64,000 nt of DNA, from the NCBI GenBank assembly GCA_018608245.1, contig JABAZY010000032.1, positions 1 through 64,000 of the forward strand. The letters run 5' to 3'. Below are positions 28,122 to 38,068 of the stretch, one piece after another; the first letter of the stretch is position 1; every line of letters starts with the position of its first letter. The DNA is from Alphaproteobacteria bacterium. GTDB taxonomy: Bacteria; Pseudomonadota; Alphaproteobacteria; Micavibrionales; Micavibrionaceae. Below the pieces are notes generated by a model. It was not told the origin of the DNA and made no database searches. It was given only the letters and a program-made list of their open reading frames with translations. The position numbers and the translations under genes are program-made.

Positions 28122-29279
28122 ATGAACAGCAAGCGTACCATTAGTATTTTAGGCTCCACTGGGTCTGTTGGGGCCAACACGATCAAGGTCATTGAAAAAC
28201 ACCCTGATCTCTATGATGTTCAAGTTCTTACCGCCAATGAAAATTATAAATTACTAGCGGAACAAGCGAAGGCGTTAAACGCCGCACACGTAGTGATAGC
28301 CGATGCAAAATATTATGATGATCTCAAGCGCGCACTTTCTGACACAGATATAGAAATTCATGCTGGCCAAGAAGCATTACAAGAAATTACTAAAATCCCT
28401 GTTGATTTAACGATGGCGGCAATCGTTGGTATGGCGGGCTTACCGCCTTTATTAAATGCGATTAAACACAGTAATAACGTTGCGATTGCAAACAAAGAAC
28501 CGCTTGTCTCAGCGGGCACGCTCGTCATGGCGCAAGCGTCAAAATACGGTACAACCATTCTACCAGTCGATAGCGAACATAACGCAATCTTCCAAATATT
28601 TGAGCAGAAGAATAGGGATGCCATTGAGCGTATTATCCTAACAGCCTCTGGCGGTCCTTTCCGTGAGATGCCTTTGGCTGATATGGCGACAGTCACAAAA
28701 GAGCAAGCCTTGGCGCACCCTAACTGGACGATGGGCGCAAAAATCTCTATCGACAGCGCAACCATGATGAACAAAGCGTTAGAGATTATCGAAGCGCATA
28801 TATTGTTCGATATGCCCGTGGACAAAATTGACGCTATCATTCACCCGCAGTCAGTTATCCACTCAATGGTGGAATATGCGGATGGGTCGATATTGGCGCA
28901 GATGGGGGCGTCTGATATGTGTACGCCGATTACGAATGTATTAGGCTGGCCAAACCGCATTGCAACCCCTGGGCAAAAGTTAGATATCAAAACTCTCAGT
29001 CAATTAGAGTTCGAAAGCGTTGATGATAAGCGTTTTCCGTTTGTCGCTATGGCCTATGAAGCGGTTAATAAGGGTGGGGCTTACTGTCTTGCAATGAATG
29101 CTGCGAATGAAATAGCCGTTGGTGCTTTTTTAGCTGACAAAATTGCTTTTACGGACATTCATAAAATCGTCACAAAGATAATGGAAAAAGATCATCAAAA
29201 AGCCTTAGAAAATTTGAATGATATAATGGAATACGATAGAGTAACGCGTGAAATTACAGAATCTCTGCTCTCGAGCTAA
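28122..29279 (+). CDS. dxr: 1-deoxy-D-xylulose 5-phosphate reductoisomerase
   Basis: Dxr makes MEP in the non-mevalonate isoprenoid pathway that feeds UppS. The 385-residue protein has the NADPH-binding ISILGSTGSVGANTI, the substrate/metal motifs NKEPLVSAG, PVDSEHNAIFQ and NWTMGAKISIDSATMMNK. I use ATG 28122, just after the cdsA stop, instead of an in-frame TTG at 28113 that would overlap cdsA. No good Shine-Dalgarno is seen, so translation may be coupled to cdsA. Confidence 0.96.
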   Translation: MNSKRTISILGSTGSVGANTIKVIEKHPDLYDVQVLTANENYKLLAEQAKALNAAHVVIADAKYYDDLKRALSDTDIEIHAGQEALQEITKIPVDLTMAAIVGMAGLPPLLNAIKHSNNVAIANKEPLVSAGTLVMAQASKYGTTILPVDSEHNAIFQIFEQKNRDAIERIILTASGGPFREMPLADMATVTKEQALAHPNWTMGAKISIDSATMMNKALEIIEAHILFDMPVDKIDAIIHPQSVIHSMVEYADGSILAQMGASDMCTPITNVLGWPNRIATPGQKLDIKTLSQLEFESVDDKRFPFVAMAYEAVNKGGAYCLAMNAANEIAVGAFLADKIAFTDIHKIVTKIMEKDHQKALENLNDIMEYDRVTREITESLLSS

Positions 29280-29305
29280 ATTAATATATAAAAGGTATAC
29301 ATCTC

Positions 29306-30715
29306 ATGGATTTTTTAACTGAAACACTCGCTCCAATCGCCAGTAATGCTTGGTTCTTTGGTGTGATTTTTGTGCTTGTTCTAAGTATTTTGGTTTTTGT
29401 TCATGAATGGGGACATTTCATCGTCGCTAAAATGTGTGGCGTTGGTGTTGAAACTTTCTCTATTGGTTTTGGTAAAGAGCTTTTTGGCTGGAACGATAAG
29501 CACGGCACCAGATGGAAATTCTCAATGATCCCACTTGGTGGTTACGTGAAAATGTATGGTGATGTTGATCCTGCAAGTGCTGGGCATACAGAAGGCGTTG
29601 AAGATGCAGATAGTAAAACTGTTCGTCCTTTCACTGAAGAAGAAAAGCAAAAAGCGTTCTTTGCAAAATCTGTTGGGCAACGTGCCGCCGTTGTTGTTGC
29701 GGGGCCTGCTATTAATTTCATCTTCGCGATTATTCTATTGTTTGGGTTGTATGTCACACAAGGACAGCCAATCACACCGCCTATGGCGTCTGCTATTATG
29801 GTCGGCAGTGCCGCAGAAAAAGGCGGTTTTCAACCAAATGACCGCGTGATAGCTATTGATGGCGAAAAGATCAAACGTTTTGAAGAAATTCGTCGTGTTG
29901 TCTCTATTGCGCTCGATACACCTCTGGAGATTACAGTTCTCCGTGATGGTAAAGAAGTTAGCTTCATGGCAACGCCTAAAAAAGAAGAACTCACAGACCG
30001 TTTTGGGTTTACCCATTCACAAGGGTTGCTTGGTGTTCTAGGGCCTAATAATGGCTTGGCGGTTAAAAACATTGTTGAAGTTGATGGTAAGCCAGTTGCA
30101 ACATTGGATCAAAAACGTGATGCGTTATTCGCTATCATGGGGAAAACAGCGCAAGTTAAGATCACACGCGGTATTAATGAAGCGGGCGTTGAAGAATTTG
30201 ATGAACTGATCGTGAAGCCAAATGTTGATTTTAATGATAATCTTCGTGACGTTCAGGAAATGGACAAAGCGGCGCTTATTATCTCAGATGTTAAAAATAA
30301 GACATTCCTACGTGAAGGTGTTTTCCCTTCTATGGGGGCGGCCGTTGGTGAAACTTACAGTATTACCGTTTCGACATTAAAAGCGCTTGGGCAAATGGTG
30401 ACAGGTACGCGTAGTGCTACTGAGCTTGGTGGAATTATCCGTATTGGTGCAATTGCTGGGGATATGGCACAGGCTGGTATGATTGCCATTATAACGTTTA
30501 CGGCACTTCTTTCCATAAACCTTGGCCTTATTAATCTATTTCCAATCCCTATGTTGGATGGCGGACATTTGACCTTTTATGCCATTGAGGCGCTTAAGGG
30601 CAAGCCATTGTCAGAGAGAACGCAAGAATACGCATTTCGCTTCGGTTTTGGGATATTAATTGCTTTGATGCTTTTTGCGAACTTAAATGATTTATACCAA
30701 TTGTTTCTCAAATAA
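29306..30715 (+). CDS. rseP: RseP/MmpA site-2 membrane metalloprotease
   Basis: RseP cleaves membrane anchors such as anti-sigma factors. The 469-residue protein has the zinc motif HEWGH (about 37-41), the LGGYVKMYGD loop, a PDZ domain (about 150-220), and the second metal-ligand motif NLFPIPMLDGGHL. The region at about 230-330 looks like a second, degenerate PDZ or an insertion; many alphaproteobacterial relatives are about 90 residues shorter. It sits just upstream of bamA, the usual place. Confidence 0.95.
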   Translation: MDFLTETLAPIASNAWFFGVIFVLVLSILVFVHEWGHFIVAKMCGVGVETFSIGFGKELFGWNDKHGTRWKFSMIPLGGYVKMYGDVDPASAGHTEGVEDADSKTVRPFTEEEKQKAFFAKSVGQRAAVVVAGPAINFIFAIILLFGLYVTQGQPITPPMASAIMVGSAAEKGGFQPNDRVIAIDGEKIKRFEEIRRVVSIALDTPLEITVLRDGKEVSFMATPKKEELTDRFGFTHSQGLLGVLGPNNGLAVKNIVEVDGKPVATLDQKRDALFAIMGKTAQVKITRGINEAGVEEFDELIVKPNVDFNDNLRDVQEMDKAALIISDVKNKTFLREGVFPSMGAAVGETYSITVSTLKALGQMVTGTRSATELGGIIRIGAIAGDMAQAGMIAIITFTALLSINLGLINLFPIPMLDGGHLTFYAIEALKGKPLSERTQEYAFRFGFGILIALMLFANLNDLYQLFLK

Positions 30716-30784
30716 AATCTGTTATATTCACGTGTAGGGGCTCGAAATGGCCCTTAAATATGTTAAATAAATAAAGGTCACGTG

Positions 30785-33079
30785 ATGCACTTAAATAACA
30801 GTTTTTTCAAAAGCATTTCTTTTGCGCTCTCAATTATGCTGTCAGTCGTTGTTTTATCGGGGCAAGTATATGGGCAAGCACAACAAGTTGTTCAAGAAAT
30901 TCGTGTTAATGGCGCGCAACGTGTTGAGCCTTCAACGGTGCTTAATTATTTAGGTGTTCAAGTCGGTGATTCAGTTGATCAGGCAAGCTTGAATGAAGCG
31001 CTTAAGAAATTATATAACACAGGTCTATTTGCTGATATTGGGTTGAAACAAGACCGTGGTGTCTTATTTGTTGATGTTGCTGAAAACCCTGTGATTAACG
31101 AAATTGCCTTTGAAGGTAATACAAAAATTAAAGATGCTGAATTAGCCGCAGAAATTTCCTCGCGCTCGCGTCAGGTTTTTACAAAAACCAAAGTCCAAAA
31201 TGACCTATCCCGTATTTATGAAGTATATCGTCGCTCTGGTCGTTTTGCGGCTACCGTTGACCCTAAAATTATTCGTCTAGATCAAAACCGCGTGAACTTA
31301 GTTTTCGAAGTAAATGAAGGTGGCGTGACAAAGATCAAAGGTATTAAATTTGTGGGTAATAGCACGTTTTCTGGTGATCAGTTACGTTCAGAATTGGCAA
31401 CTAAGGAAGATCGTTGGTATCGTTTCTATGCCTCTGATGACCGTTATGACCCAGATAGACTTGAGTATGATAAAGAATTACTTCGCCGTTTTTACCTAAA
31501 AGAAGGTTATGCGGACTTTGAGGTAATTGCTGCAAATACAGAACTAGCTAAAAACCAAGATAACTTCTTTTTAACTTTCACTGTTAATGAAGGACCTCGT
31601 TACAAAATTGGTGATATCGCCATTAATTCTGAGCTACGTGGTTTCGATAGCGAAGTCTTGCGTAAAGATATCGAGATGAAAAAAGGTACTTGGTACGATA
31701 ACACCGAAATTCAAAATACAATTGATAGAATGACTGACACACTCGGCGACGCGCAATATGCGTTCGTGAATGTGCGTCCTAAACTTGACCGTAACCCTGA
31801 CTCTAAGACGATTAACTTAACTTACGAAATTGGTGAATCGCCACGTGTGTTTGTTGAACGTATTAACGTGACAGGAAACGTACGTACAATTGATAAGGTT
31901 ATACGTCGTGAATTTTTGCTTGTTGAGGGAGACCCATTCAACCGTTCTAAATTAGCCCGTTCTGAGCAACGCCTACGTGATCTTGGTTTCTTTGAGGTTG
32001 TATCTGTGAAAACGGCTGCAGGAAGTGCGCCTGATAAGGTGGTTGTAAACGTAGATGTTGTTGAACAATCCACAGGTGAATTATCTGTTGGGGCTGGTTT
32101 CTCTACAAATGATGGTCCATTAGGGGATTTAAGTATTCGTGAGAAAAACTTCCTTGGAAAAGGGCAAGACTTGTTGTTCTCAACAACGGTTGCGGGCGAA
32201 AGAACTCAGTTTAATGCATCTTTCACAGAACCTTACTTCTTAAACCGCGATTTATCTGCAGGTATTGATGCTTTCCACAGCACGCAAGATCTACAAGATG
32301 AAAGCTCGTTTGATAGAACTCAAACAGGTGGTGCGTTGCGTATGGGCTACCCATTGTCAGAAAAATGGCGTCAATCTTGGCGTTACCGCTTTGAGCAAAC
32401 AGATATTCAAGATGTGGCTTCTGACGCATCTCGTTTCATTCTTGATCAAGAAGGTAAACGTTCAACATCTGCTATTTCTCAACGTCTAACATTCGATGAC
32501 CGCGATAGTAAATTGTTCCCAACAGAAGGCTTACACTCATGGCTAGATGTTGAAGGTGCTGGTGTTGGCGGTGATGCCCGTTATGTTTCTGGTAAATTGG
32601 GTAGTAACTACTACATTCCAGTTTATAAAAAAGCAGTTATCCTGAATATCCTTGGTGAAGTAGGTGGTATTGGCGGCTGGGGCGATGAAGACGTCGAAAT
32701 TAACGAGCGTTTTTACCTCGGTGGCACAACATTGCGTGGATTTGAACGCGCAGGGGTTGGTCCACGTGATGGTCTAACAACAGACTCACTTGGTGGTAAT
32801 TTCTTCTACCGTGGAACTGCCGAGTTCTCATTCCCAATTGGTCTGCCAGAAGAGCTAGGCGTGCTTGGTCACACCTTTACTGACTTTGGGTCTCTTTGGG
32901 AAGTTGATGAAACTGGAACAAATATTTTGGATGAAAATAGTATCCGTGCAGCGGCTGGTATTGGTCTATCATGGCGTTCTCCGCTTGGACCAATTCGTTT
33001 CGACTATGCTCAACCATATGCGGATGAAGAATTTGATGAAACAGAATCGTTCCGCTTTAGCTTCGGTACAAGATTCTAA
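30785..33079 (+). CDS. bamA: Outer membrane protein assembly factor BamA
   Basis: BamA inserts beta-barrel proteins into the outer membrane. The 764-residue protein has a signal peptide (about 1-33), five POTRA domains (about 35-350) and a C-terminal barrel. The L6 motif lies in LGGTTLRGFERAG, and the last residue is Phe (FSFGTRF), the barrel sorting signal. I place the start at ATG 30785, with AAAGG 7 nt upstream, rather than at GTG 30782. Confidence 0.97.
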   Translation: MHLNNSFFKSISFALSIMLSVVVLSGQVYGQAQQVVQEIRVNGAQRVEPSTVLNYLGVQVGDSVDQASLNEALKKLYNTGLFADIGLKQDRGVLFVDVAENPVINEIAFEGNTKIKDAELAAEISSRSRQVFTKTKVQNDLSRIYEVYRRSGRFAATVDPKIIRLDQNRVNLVFEVNEGGVTKIKGIKFVGNSTFSGDQLRSELATKEDRWYRFYASDDRYDPDRLEYDKELLRRFYLKEGYADFEVIAANTELAKNQDNFFLTFTVNEGPRYKIGDIAINSELRGFDSEVLRKDIEMKKGTWYDNTEIQNTIDRMTDTLGDAQYAFVNVRPKLDRNPDSKTINLTYEIGESPRVFVERINVTGNVRTIDKVIRREFLLVEGDPFNRSKLARSEQRLRDLGFFEVVSVKTAAGSAPDKVVVNVDVVEQSTGELSVGAGFSTNDGPLGDLSIREKNFLGKGQDLLFSTTVAGERTQFNASFTEPYFLNRDLSAGIDAFHSTQDLQDESSFDRTQTGGALRMGYPLSEKWRQSWRYRFEQTDIQDVASDASRFILDQEGKRSTSAISQRLTFDDRDSKLFPTEGLHSWLDVEGAGVGGDARYVSGKLGSNYYIPVYKKAVILNILGEVGGIGGWGDEDVEINERFYLGGTTLRGFERAGVGPRDGLTTDSLGGNFFYRGTAEFSFPIGLPEELGVLGHTFTDFGSLWEVDETGTNILDENSIRAAAGIGLSWRSPLGPIRFDYAQPYADEEFDETESFRFSFGTRF

Positions 33080-33102
33080 GGTTATTATTTAAAGGATAGT
33101 TT

Positions 33103-33645
33103 ATGCGTATTTCAGCTTTATTTGTTTGGCTATGTTTAATCATGGTTTTTGTGCAACCTCAAATGGCGAGCGCCCAAAATGTTAAACTTGCGGTTGTCGA
33201 TGTTGAAAAAATGTTGAGTGAATCCAAGGCTGGTAAAAGCATCCAAACGCAACTAACCAACCGCCGTGAATCCTTCCAACAAGAATTTACAACCCGCGAA
33301 AACGACTTGATGAATTCTGAAAAAGACATGGTGAAGAAAAAACAAACTATGTCTGTTGAAGAATTTGCCAATGAGCGTAAAGCCTTTGAAAAACAACTTT
33401 TTGAGACACGTTCATTGTTCCAAAAACGCCGTAATTCATTGGATAAAGGCTTGGGTAATGCTTTAGGGGAGTTGCGTAAGCATATCATTAAAACAACAGC
33501 GGAAATTGCTGAAGAGCAAAACTTCCAAGTGGTTTTAACCCGTGATAGCGTTGTCATTATTGAGAAAGAAATGGATATCACGGATCAAGTGTTGGCGCGT
33601 CTGGATAAAAATATTCAATCTATCAATTTAGATATAGCGAAATAG
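33103..33645 (+). CDS. skp: OmpH/Skp-family periplasmic chaperone
   Basis: Skp holds unfolded outer-membrane proteins on their way to BamA. The 180-residue protein has a signal peptide (cleavage near QMASAQ), VKLAVVDVEKMLSES, long coiled-coil arms rich in Lys, Glu and Gln (about 45-120), and the closing strand NFQVVLTRDSVV. It sits between bamA and lpxD as in most proteobacteria. Confidence 0.93.
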   Translation: MRISALFVWLCLIMVFVQPQMASAQNVKLAVVDVEKMLSESKAGKSIQTQLTNRRESFQQEFTTRENDLMNSEKDMVKKKQTMSVEEFANERKAFEKQLFETRSLFQKRRNSLDKGLGNALGELRKHIIKTTAEIAEEQNFQVVLTRDSVVIIEKEMDITDQVLARLDKNIQSINLDIAK

Positions 33646-33651
33646 AAAAGA

Positions 33652-34665
33652 ATGGCTGATCCAAAATTCCATACAGTAACGCCACCCAAAACCCTTAAAA
33701 CTATCGCGAATGATTTAGGGTTAGATCTGCAAAATGACTCTGATGGTGCCTATGAAATTAAAGATGTTGCGCCGTTAAAAGATGCTGGTGCTAATGACAT
33801 CACCTTTTTGGATAACCTAAAATATAAAGATGATTTGAAAGTTACCAAAGCAGGAGCCTGCATCATTGCGCCTCAAATGGTTGATCACGCGCCAGAGGGC
33901 TTGCGTTTACTCATCACGAAAAACCCTTACAAATTCTACGCGCTTACGGCGCAAAATTTCTACCCTGACAATTACCCTGCAGCCAATATCTCGGAGCGTG
34001 CTCATGTCCATGAAAGCGCTGAAATTGCTGATGGTTGTGTGATTGAGGTTGGGGTTGTTATTGGTGAGGGCGCAAAGCTAGCTGAAGGTGTCTGGGTTGA
34101 AGCAAATACCGTCATAGGCGCGAATGTAGAAATTGGTGCCAAGACACGTATAGGTGCGAACGTAACCGTTTCTCATGCCATTATTGGTGCTGGCTCACGT
34201 ATTTATACTGGCGCGCGTGTAGGGCAAGATGGTTTTGGTTTTGCCATTGATCTAGCTGGCCATGTCAAAGTACCACAATTAGGACGGGTGATTATTGGTG
34301 ATCATGTTGAAATTGGAGCGAATACTTGTATCGACCGTGGAGCAGGGCCTGATAGCATTATCGGTGATGGTGTTTGGATCGATAATTTGGTTCAAATCGG
34401 TCATAACGTCAAAATTGGACGTGGCTCAGTGATTGTTGCACAAGTGGGTATTGCAGGTAGTGCAGAGCTTGAAGATTTTGTTGTGTGCGCAGGTCAAGTG
34501 GGTATTGCAGGACATTTAAAAATTGGTCAAGGTACTAGGATAGGCGCGCAATCAGGCGTCATTAAGGATATTCCTGCTGGCTCCGAAGTGATAGGGTCAC
34601 CAGCAATACCCTCAAAAGAGTTTTTAAGACAGATCGTTGCGCTAAAGCGTTTGACTAAACGTTAA
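33652..34665 (+). CDS. lpxD: UDP-3-O-acylglucosamine N-acyltransferase
   Basis: LpxD adds the second acyl chain in lipid A synthesis. The 337-residue protein has an N-terminal uridine-binding domain (about 1-105) and a left-handed parallel beta-helix of hexapeptide repeats (about 110-310). [10 protein letters not shown] and [12 protein letters not shown] carry the conserved His residues. A C-terminal helix ends the chain. It lies 6 nt after skp. Confidence 0.96.
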   Translation: MADPKFHTVTPPKTLKTIANDLGLDLQNDSDGAYEIKDVAPLKDAGANDITFLDNLKYKDDLKVTKAGACIIAPQMVDHAPEGLRLLITKNPYKFYALTAQNFYPDNYPAANISERAHVHESAEIADGCVIEVGVVIGEGAKLAEGVWVEANTVIGANVEIGAKTRIGANVTVSHAIIGAGSRIYTGARVGQDGFGFAIDLAGHVKVPQLGRVIIGDHVEIGANTCIDRGAGPDSIIGDGVWIDNLVQIGHNVKIGRGSVIVAQVGIAGSAELEDFVVCAGQVGIAGHLKIGQGTRIGAQSGVIKDIPAGSEVIGSPAIPSKEFLRQIVALKRLTKR

Positions 34666-34687
34666 TAAATGGAATAAAAATAAGATC

Positions 34688-35164
34688 ATGAGCGAAGAAA
34701 ATACAAAAAGTAAAATTGAACCATTAGACGTCGTCCGTATCATGGAAATGATACCACACCGTTATCCTATTTTATTGGTTGATAGACTAATCGATTATGT
34801 GCCAGGTGAAAGTGCCGTTGGCTTGAAAAACGTGACTATGAATGAACCTCACTTTATGGGGCATTTTCCGGGTATGCCAGTGATGCCAGGGGTTTTAATT
34901 GTTGAAGCTATGGCGCAAACCTCCGCTATTCTTGTGGTGCAAACTTTGGGTAAAGAAGCCGAAAGTAAGGTTGTGTACTTCATGTCTATCGATAGCGCAC
35001 GCTTCCGTAAGCCCGTTGTACCAGGGGATAGCCTGCATATTCATGTAGAGAAGATCCAACAACGCGGTCAAGTTTGGAAGTTCAAGGGCGTCGCCAAGGT
35101 TGGTGATGTTGTTTGTGCTGAGGCTACTTTTGCGGCCATGTTGACTGATCAAGAAGTCGGCTAA
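34688..35164 (+). CDS. fabZ: 3-hydroxyacyl-ACP dehydratase
   Basis: FabZ dehydrates 3-hydroxyacyl-ACP in fatty acid elongation and shares its substrate with LpxA. The 158-residue hot-dog-fold protein has MEMIPHRYPILLVDR, GHFPGMPVMPGVLIVEAMAQ (catalytic His and Glu) and YFMSIDSARFRKPVVPGD. Its place between lpxD and lpxA balances membrane and lipid A synthesis. Confidence 0.97.
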   Translation: MSEENTKSKIEPLDVVRIMEMIPHRYPILLVDRLIDYVPGESAVGLKNVTMNEPHFMGHFPGMPVMPGVLIVEAMAQTSAILVVQTLGKEAESKVVYFMSIDSARFRKPVVPGDSLHIHVEKIQQRGQVWKFKGVAKVGDVVCAEATFAAMLTDQEVG

Positions 35165-35238
35165 GCCTTTATTTCTCTGTAACATACTGCAAAACAAAGT
35201 GATTTGAATGTTTGCTCCGTGGGCGCTACATTGTGATC

Positions 35239-36042
35239 ATGACAAATTCTAATATACATCCGACTGCAATTATTGAAGAAGGTGCCAAAATTGGTGCTGA
35301 CTGTTCCATTGGCCCTTACTGTATCGTAGGGCCAAACGTGGCGCTTGGTGACAAGGTTGTCCTTAAGGCGCATGTGGTTGTTGATGGCTACACAACGGTT
35401 GGTGAAGGTACTCAAATTTATCCATTCGCTTCAATCGGCATGGCACCTCAAGATCTTAAGTTCAAAGGTGAAAAATCAGAATTGCTCATCGGTAAGAATA
35501 ACACGATCCGTGAGCACGTAACCATGAACCCAGGCACGGCAGCGGGGGCGATGAAAACAGTCGTTGGTGATAATTGCTTATTCATGATGGCGACGCATGT
35601 GGCGCATGACTGTGTCATTGGTGATCGTGTGATCATGGCGAATAACGCAACTTTGGGCGGTCATGTGACCGTTGGTAATAATGTGTTAGTTGGCGGCTTG
35701 GCCGCTGTTCATCAATTTGTACGTATTGGTAACTTCGCCGTTATTGGCGGGATGAGTGGCGTTGAAAGTGATGTTATTCCTTATGGTCGTGTAAAAGGTG
35801 AGCGCGCAAGCTTGGCAGGATTAAATCTTGTTGGTCTAGAACGCGGTGGTTTTGGTAAGGATGAAATTCGCCAAATTCAAAAAGCTTACAAATCAATGTT
35901 TGCTGGTGAAGGTAATCTTGATAAGCGCCTTGATGACTTAGAAAAAGAGTTTTCACAAGATACGCTCGTGTCCCCAATCGTTGAATTTGCACGTACGCGT
36001 GAGAGATTTGGGTTATGTCAGCCACAAAAGAAATCAGCTTAA
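35239..36042 (+). CDS. lpxA: UDP-N-acetylglucosamine O-acyltransferase
   Basis: LpxA starts lipid A synthesis. The 267-residue protein has hexapeptide repeats from IHPTAIIEEGAKIG on, the catalytic-His region FMMATHVAHDCVIG, GGLAAVHQFVRIG and a C-terminal helical domain. I use ATG 35239; the in-frame TTG at 35212 gives a non-homologous leader. It overlaps lpxI by 28 nt. Confidence 0.96.
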   Translation: MTNSNIHPTAIIEEGAKIGADCSIGPYCIVGPNVALGDKVVLKAHVVVDGYTTVGEGTQIYPFASIGMAPQDLKFKGEKSELLIGKNNTIREHVTMNPGTAAGAMKTVVGDNCLFMMATHVAHDCVIGDRVIMANNATLGGHVTVGNNVLVGGLAAVHQFVRIGNFAVIGGMSGVESDVIPYGRVKGERASLAGLNLVGLERGGFGKDEIRQIQKAYKSMFAGEGNLDKRLDDLEKEFSQDTLVSPIVEFARTRERFGLCQPQKKSA

Positions 36043-36854
36043 CATCCTTAGGTATTATCGCCGGTAGCGGTGTGCTTCCTAGATTGCTTTTAAATTACTG
36101 TCACGAAAACGGTATAAAGCCCTATGTCGTAGGGTTTACAGGGCAAACCGATCCACAAACAATTATCGGACAAGACTACCTCATGACCCGTATTGGCGCG
36201 TCAAGTAAGACGGTCAAATGGCTTCATGAAAATGGTGTAAAGGATTTGGTTCTAATCGGCGCGATTAAACGTCCGCGCTTATTTGATAGCGTACCCGACT
36301 GGGCAACGTTAAAGTTTTTCATTCAAGTGGGTATTCGGTTAATTAAAAGCCCTGTTGGCGACAGTGATCTTTTAAATATCGCCCGTGAGCTATTAGAAAA
36401 GCAGGGCTTTAAACTTCATGGCGTGCATGAATTCATTAGTGATATTTTAATGCCAGAAGGCGTTTTAGGGCTCGTAAGTCCTGATGAGCAGTCTTTAACG
36501 GATATTAAAACTGGATTTGAAGCATCACAAGAACTCGGCGCGAGTGACATCGGGCAATCTGTTATTATTTTAAATGGCGAAGTCATTGGACGTGAAGATG
36601 CAAATGGCACAAGTGCATTGATAGAGAAACATGGACAGGCTGGCGCTATCCTTGTCAAAAGCTGTAAACCTCAACAGGACAAAGATTTAGACCTACCGAC
36701 AATCGGGCCAGAGACGGTCAAAAGCTGTGCGCATAAAAAAATGGCAGGGATTGTTGGTCATGCAAAGAATACTTTATTTATTGAAGGTGATAAGATAATT
36801 ACAACCGCAAATGATAACGGGTTATTCATTATGGGCGTAACGGGACATGAGTGA
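36015..36854 (+). CDS. lpxI: UDP-2,3-diacylglucosamine pyrophosphatase LpxI
   Basis: LpxI hydrolyses UDP-2,3-diacylglucosamine to lipid X; it replaces LpxH in alphaproteobacteria. The 279-residue protein has LGIIAGSGVLPRLLLNYC, LIGAIKRPRLFDSVPDW, GDSDLLNIARELLEKQGF, and GREDANGTSALIE. It is translationally coupled at both ends, overlapping lpxA by 28 nt and lpxB by 8 nt. Confidence 0.95.
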   Translation: MSATKEISLTSLGIIAGSGVLPRLLLNYCHENGIKPYVVGFTGQTDPQTIIGQDYLMTRIGASSKTVKWLHENGVKDLVLIGAIKRPRLFDSVPDWATLKFFIQVGIRLIKSPVGDSDLLNIARELLEKQGFKLHGVHEFISDILMPEGVLGLVSPDEQSLTDIKTGFEASQELGASDIGQSVIILNGEVIGREDANGTSALIEKHGQAGAILVKSCKPQQDKDLDLPTIGPETVKSCAHKKMAGIVGHAKNTLFIEGDKIITTANDNGLFIMGVTGHE

Positions 36855-38031
36855 AGAAGATCAAATACAAGATGGGCAGCACATCTATCTAATTGCAGGC
36901 GAAGCTTCTGGCGATTTTTTAGGTGCGCAATTGATGAAATCTCTCAAAGCCCAAAATCCTGATATACGCTTTTCTGGTATAGGCGGTTCTCTGATGACGT
37001 CGGAAGGACTAGAAAGCCTTTTCCCGATGGAGGAATTATCTGTGATGGGTATCGCAGAAGTCCTGCCTACCTTAGGTCTTATCCTAAAACGTATTAAACA
37101 AACCATTCATAATATCATAGAGTTACAGCCTGATAAGGTCATCACAATTGATGCGCCCGATTTTTCTTTTCGTGTGGTTAAGGGCGTGCGTAAAAAAACG
37201 CGCAAAGGTCAAAATTTACCAAAATTTATCCATTACGTCGCACCAACTGTCTGGGCATGGCGTTCAAAACGCGCAAAGAAAATTGCTCAGTTTTTAGACG
37301 CGCTCATTTGCTTATTTGATTTTGAACCACCATATTTTGAACGCGAAGGGCTAAAAGCTGTGGCTGTTGGACACCCGATGATGGAAAGCGGAGTACTTGA
37401 GGCTTCTGGCGCAGACTACAGAAAATGGACGGGCATTGATAATAATACAAAAATTCTTGGTGTATTTTTTGGCTCACGTAATGGGGAGATAAAACGAGTT
37501 GCGCCAACAATTGTAGCGGCGCTTAAACGTATTATTAAGGAACAGCCTGATATTGAATTGATTATCCTGACACTCCCACATTTGGAAGCGCAAGTGCAAG
37601 AATTACTGGCGGGTATAAAAGTTAGAAAACATATTATTGCGAAACAAAAGATCCAAGATAAATGGGAAATATTCAAAGCATGTGATACGGCGATTGCCGT
37701 TTCTGGCACAGTAGGGCTAGAGCTTGTGGCGGCAAATATACCGCATGTTATTGCGTTTAAAGTTTCTAACTTAACGCATATGATGCTGAAAAGGCTGATA
37801 CGTGTACGTTTTGCGCATTTGACCAATATCATGCTGGATCAGGAAGTTGTTCCTGAATTTTTGCAACAAAAATGCAAACCAAAATTAATTGCGGATCAGA
37901 CCTTAGCTCTTTTGAACGAGGAAGAGGTTAGAAATCAACAATTAGAGCGCTTTCAGGAAGTGCGTAACCGCATAGGTCAAGAAACAGCACCGTCTGAGTT
38001 AGCTGCCAATTTTGTTTTGACTAGCAAATGA
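36847..38031 (+). CDS. lpxB: Lipid-A-disaccharide synthase
   Basis: LpxB condenses lipid X with UDP-diacylglucosamine. The 394-residue GT-B glycosyltransferase has IYLIAGEASGDFLGAQLMKSL, GIGGSLMTSEGLESLFPM, IDAPDFSFRV, HYVAPTVWAWRSKR, and AVSGTVGLELVAANIPHVIAFK. It ends the long plus-strand run; gltA converges on it, with 37 bp between the stops and no clear terminator. Confidence 0.96.
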   Translation: MSEEDQIQDGQHIYLIAGEASGDFLGAQLMKSLKAQNPDIRFSGIGGSLMTSEGLESLFPMEELSVMGIAEVLPTLGLILKRIKQTIHNIIELQPDKVITIDAPDFSFRVVKGVRKKTRKGQNLPKFIHYVAPTVWAWRSKRAKKIAQFLDALICLFDFEPPYFEREGLKAVAVGHPMMESGVLEASGADYRKWTGIDNNTKILGVFFGSRNGEIKRVAPTIVAALKRIIKEQPDIELIILTLPHLEAQVQELLAGIKVRKHIIAKQKIQDKWEIFKACDTAIAVSGTVGLELVAANIPHVIAFKVSNLTHMMLKRLIRVRFAHLTNIMLDQEVVPEFLQQKCKPKLIADQTLALLNEEEVRNQQLERFQEVRNRIGQETAPSELAANFVLTSK

Positions 38032-38068
38032 CGTATTTACGCAGCTCCTCGGAAGAACGTTAATCTAG

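Noticed and set aside
35212-35238. TTG start for lpxA
   Set aside because: The added residues do not resemble LpxA, and ATG 35239 begins exactly at the conserved N-terminus.
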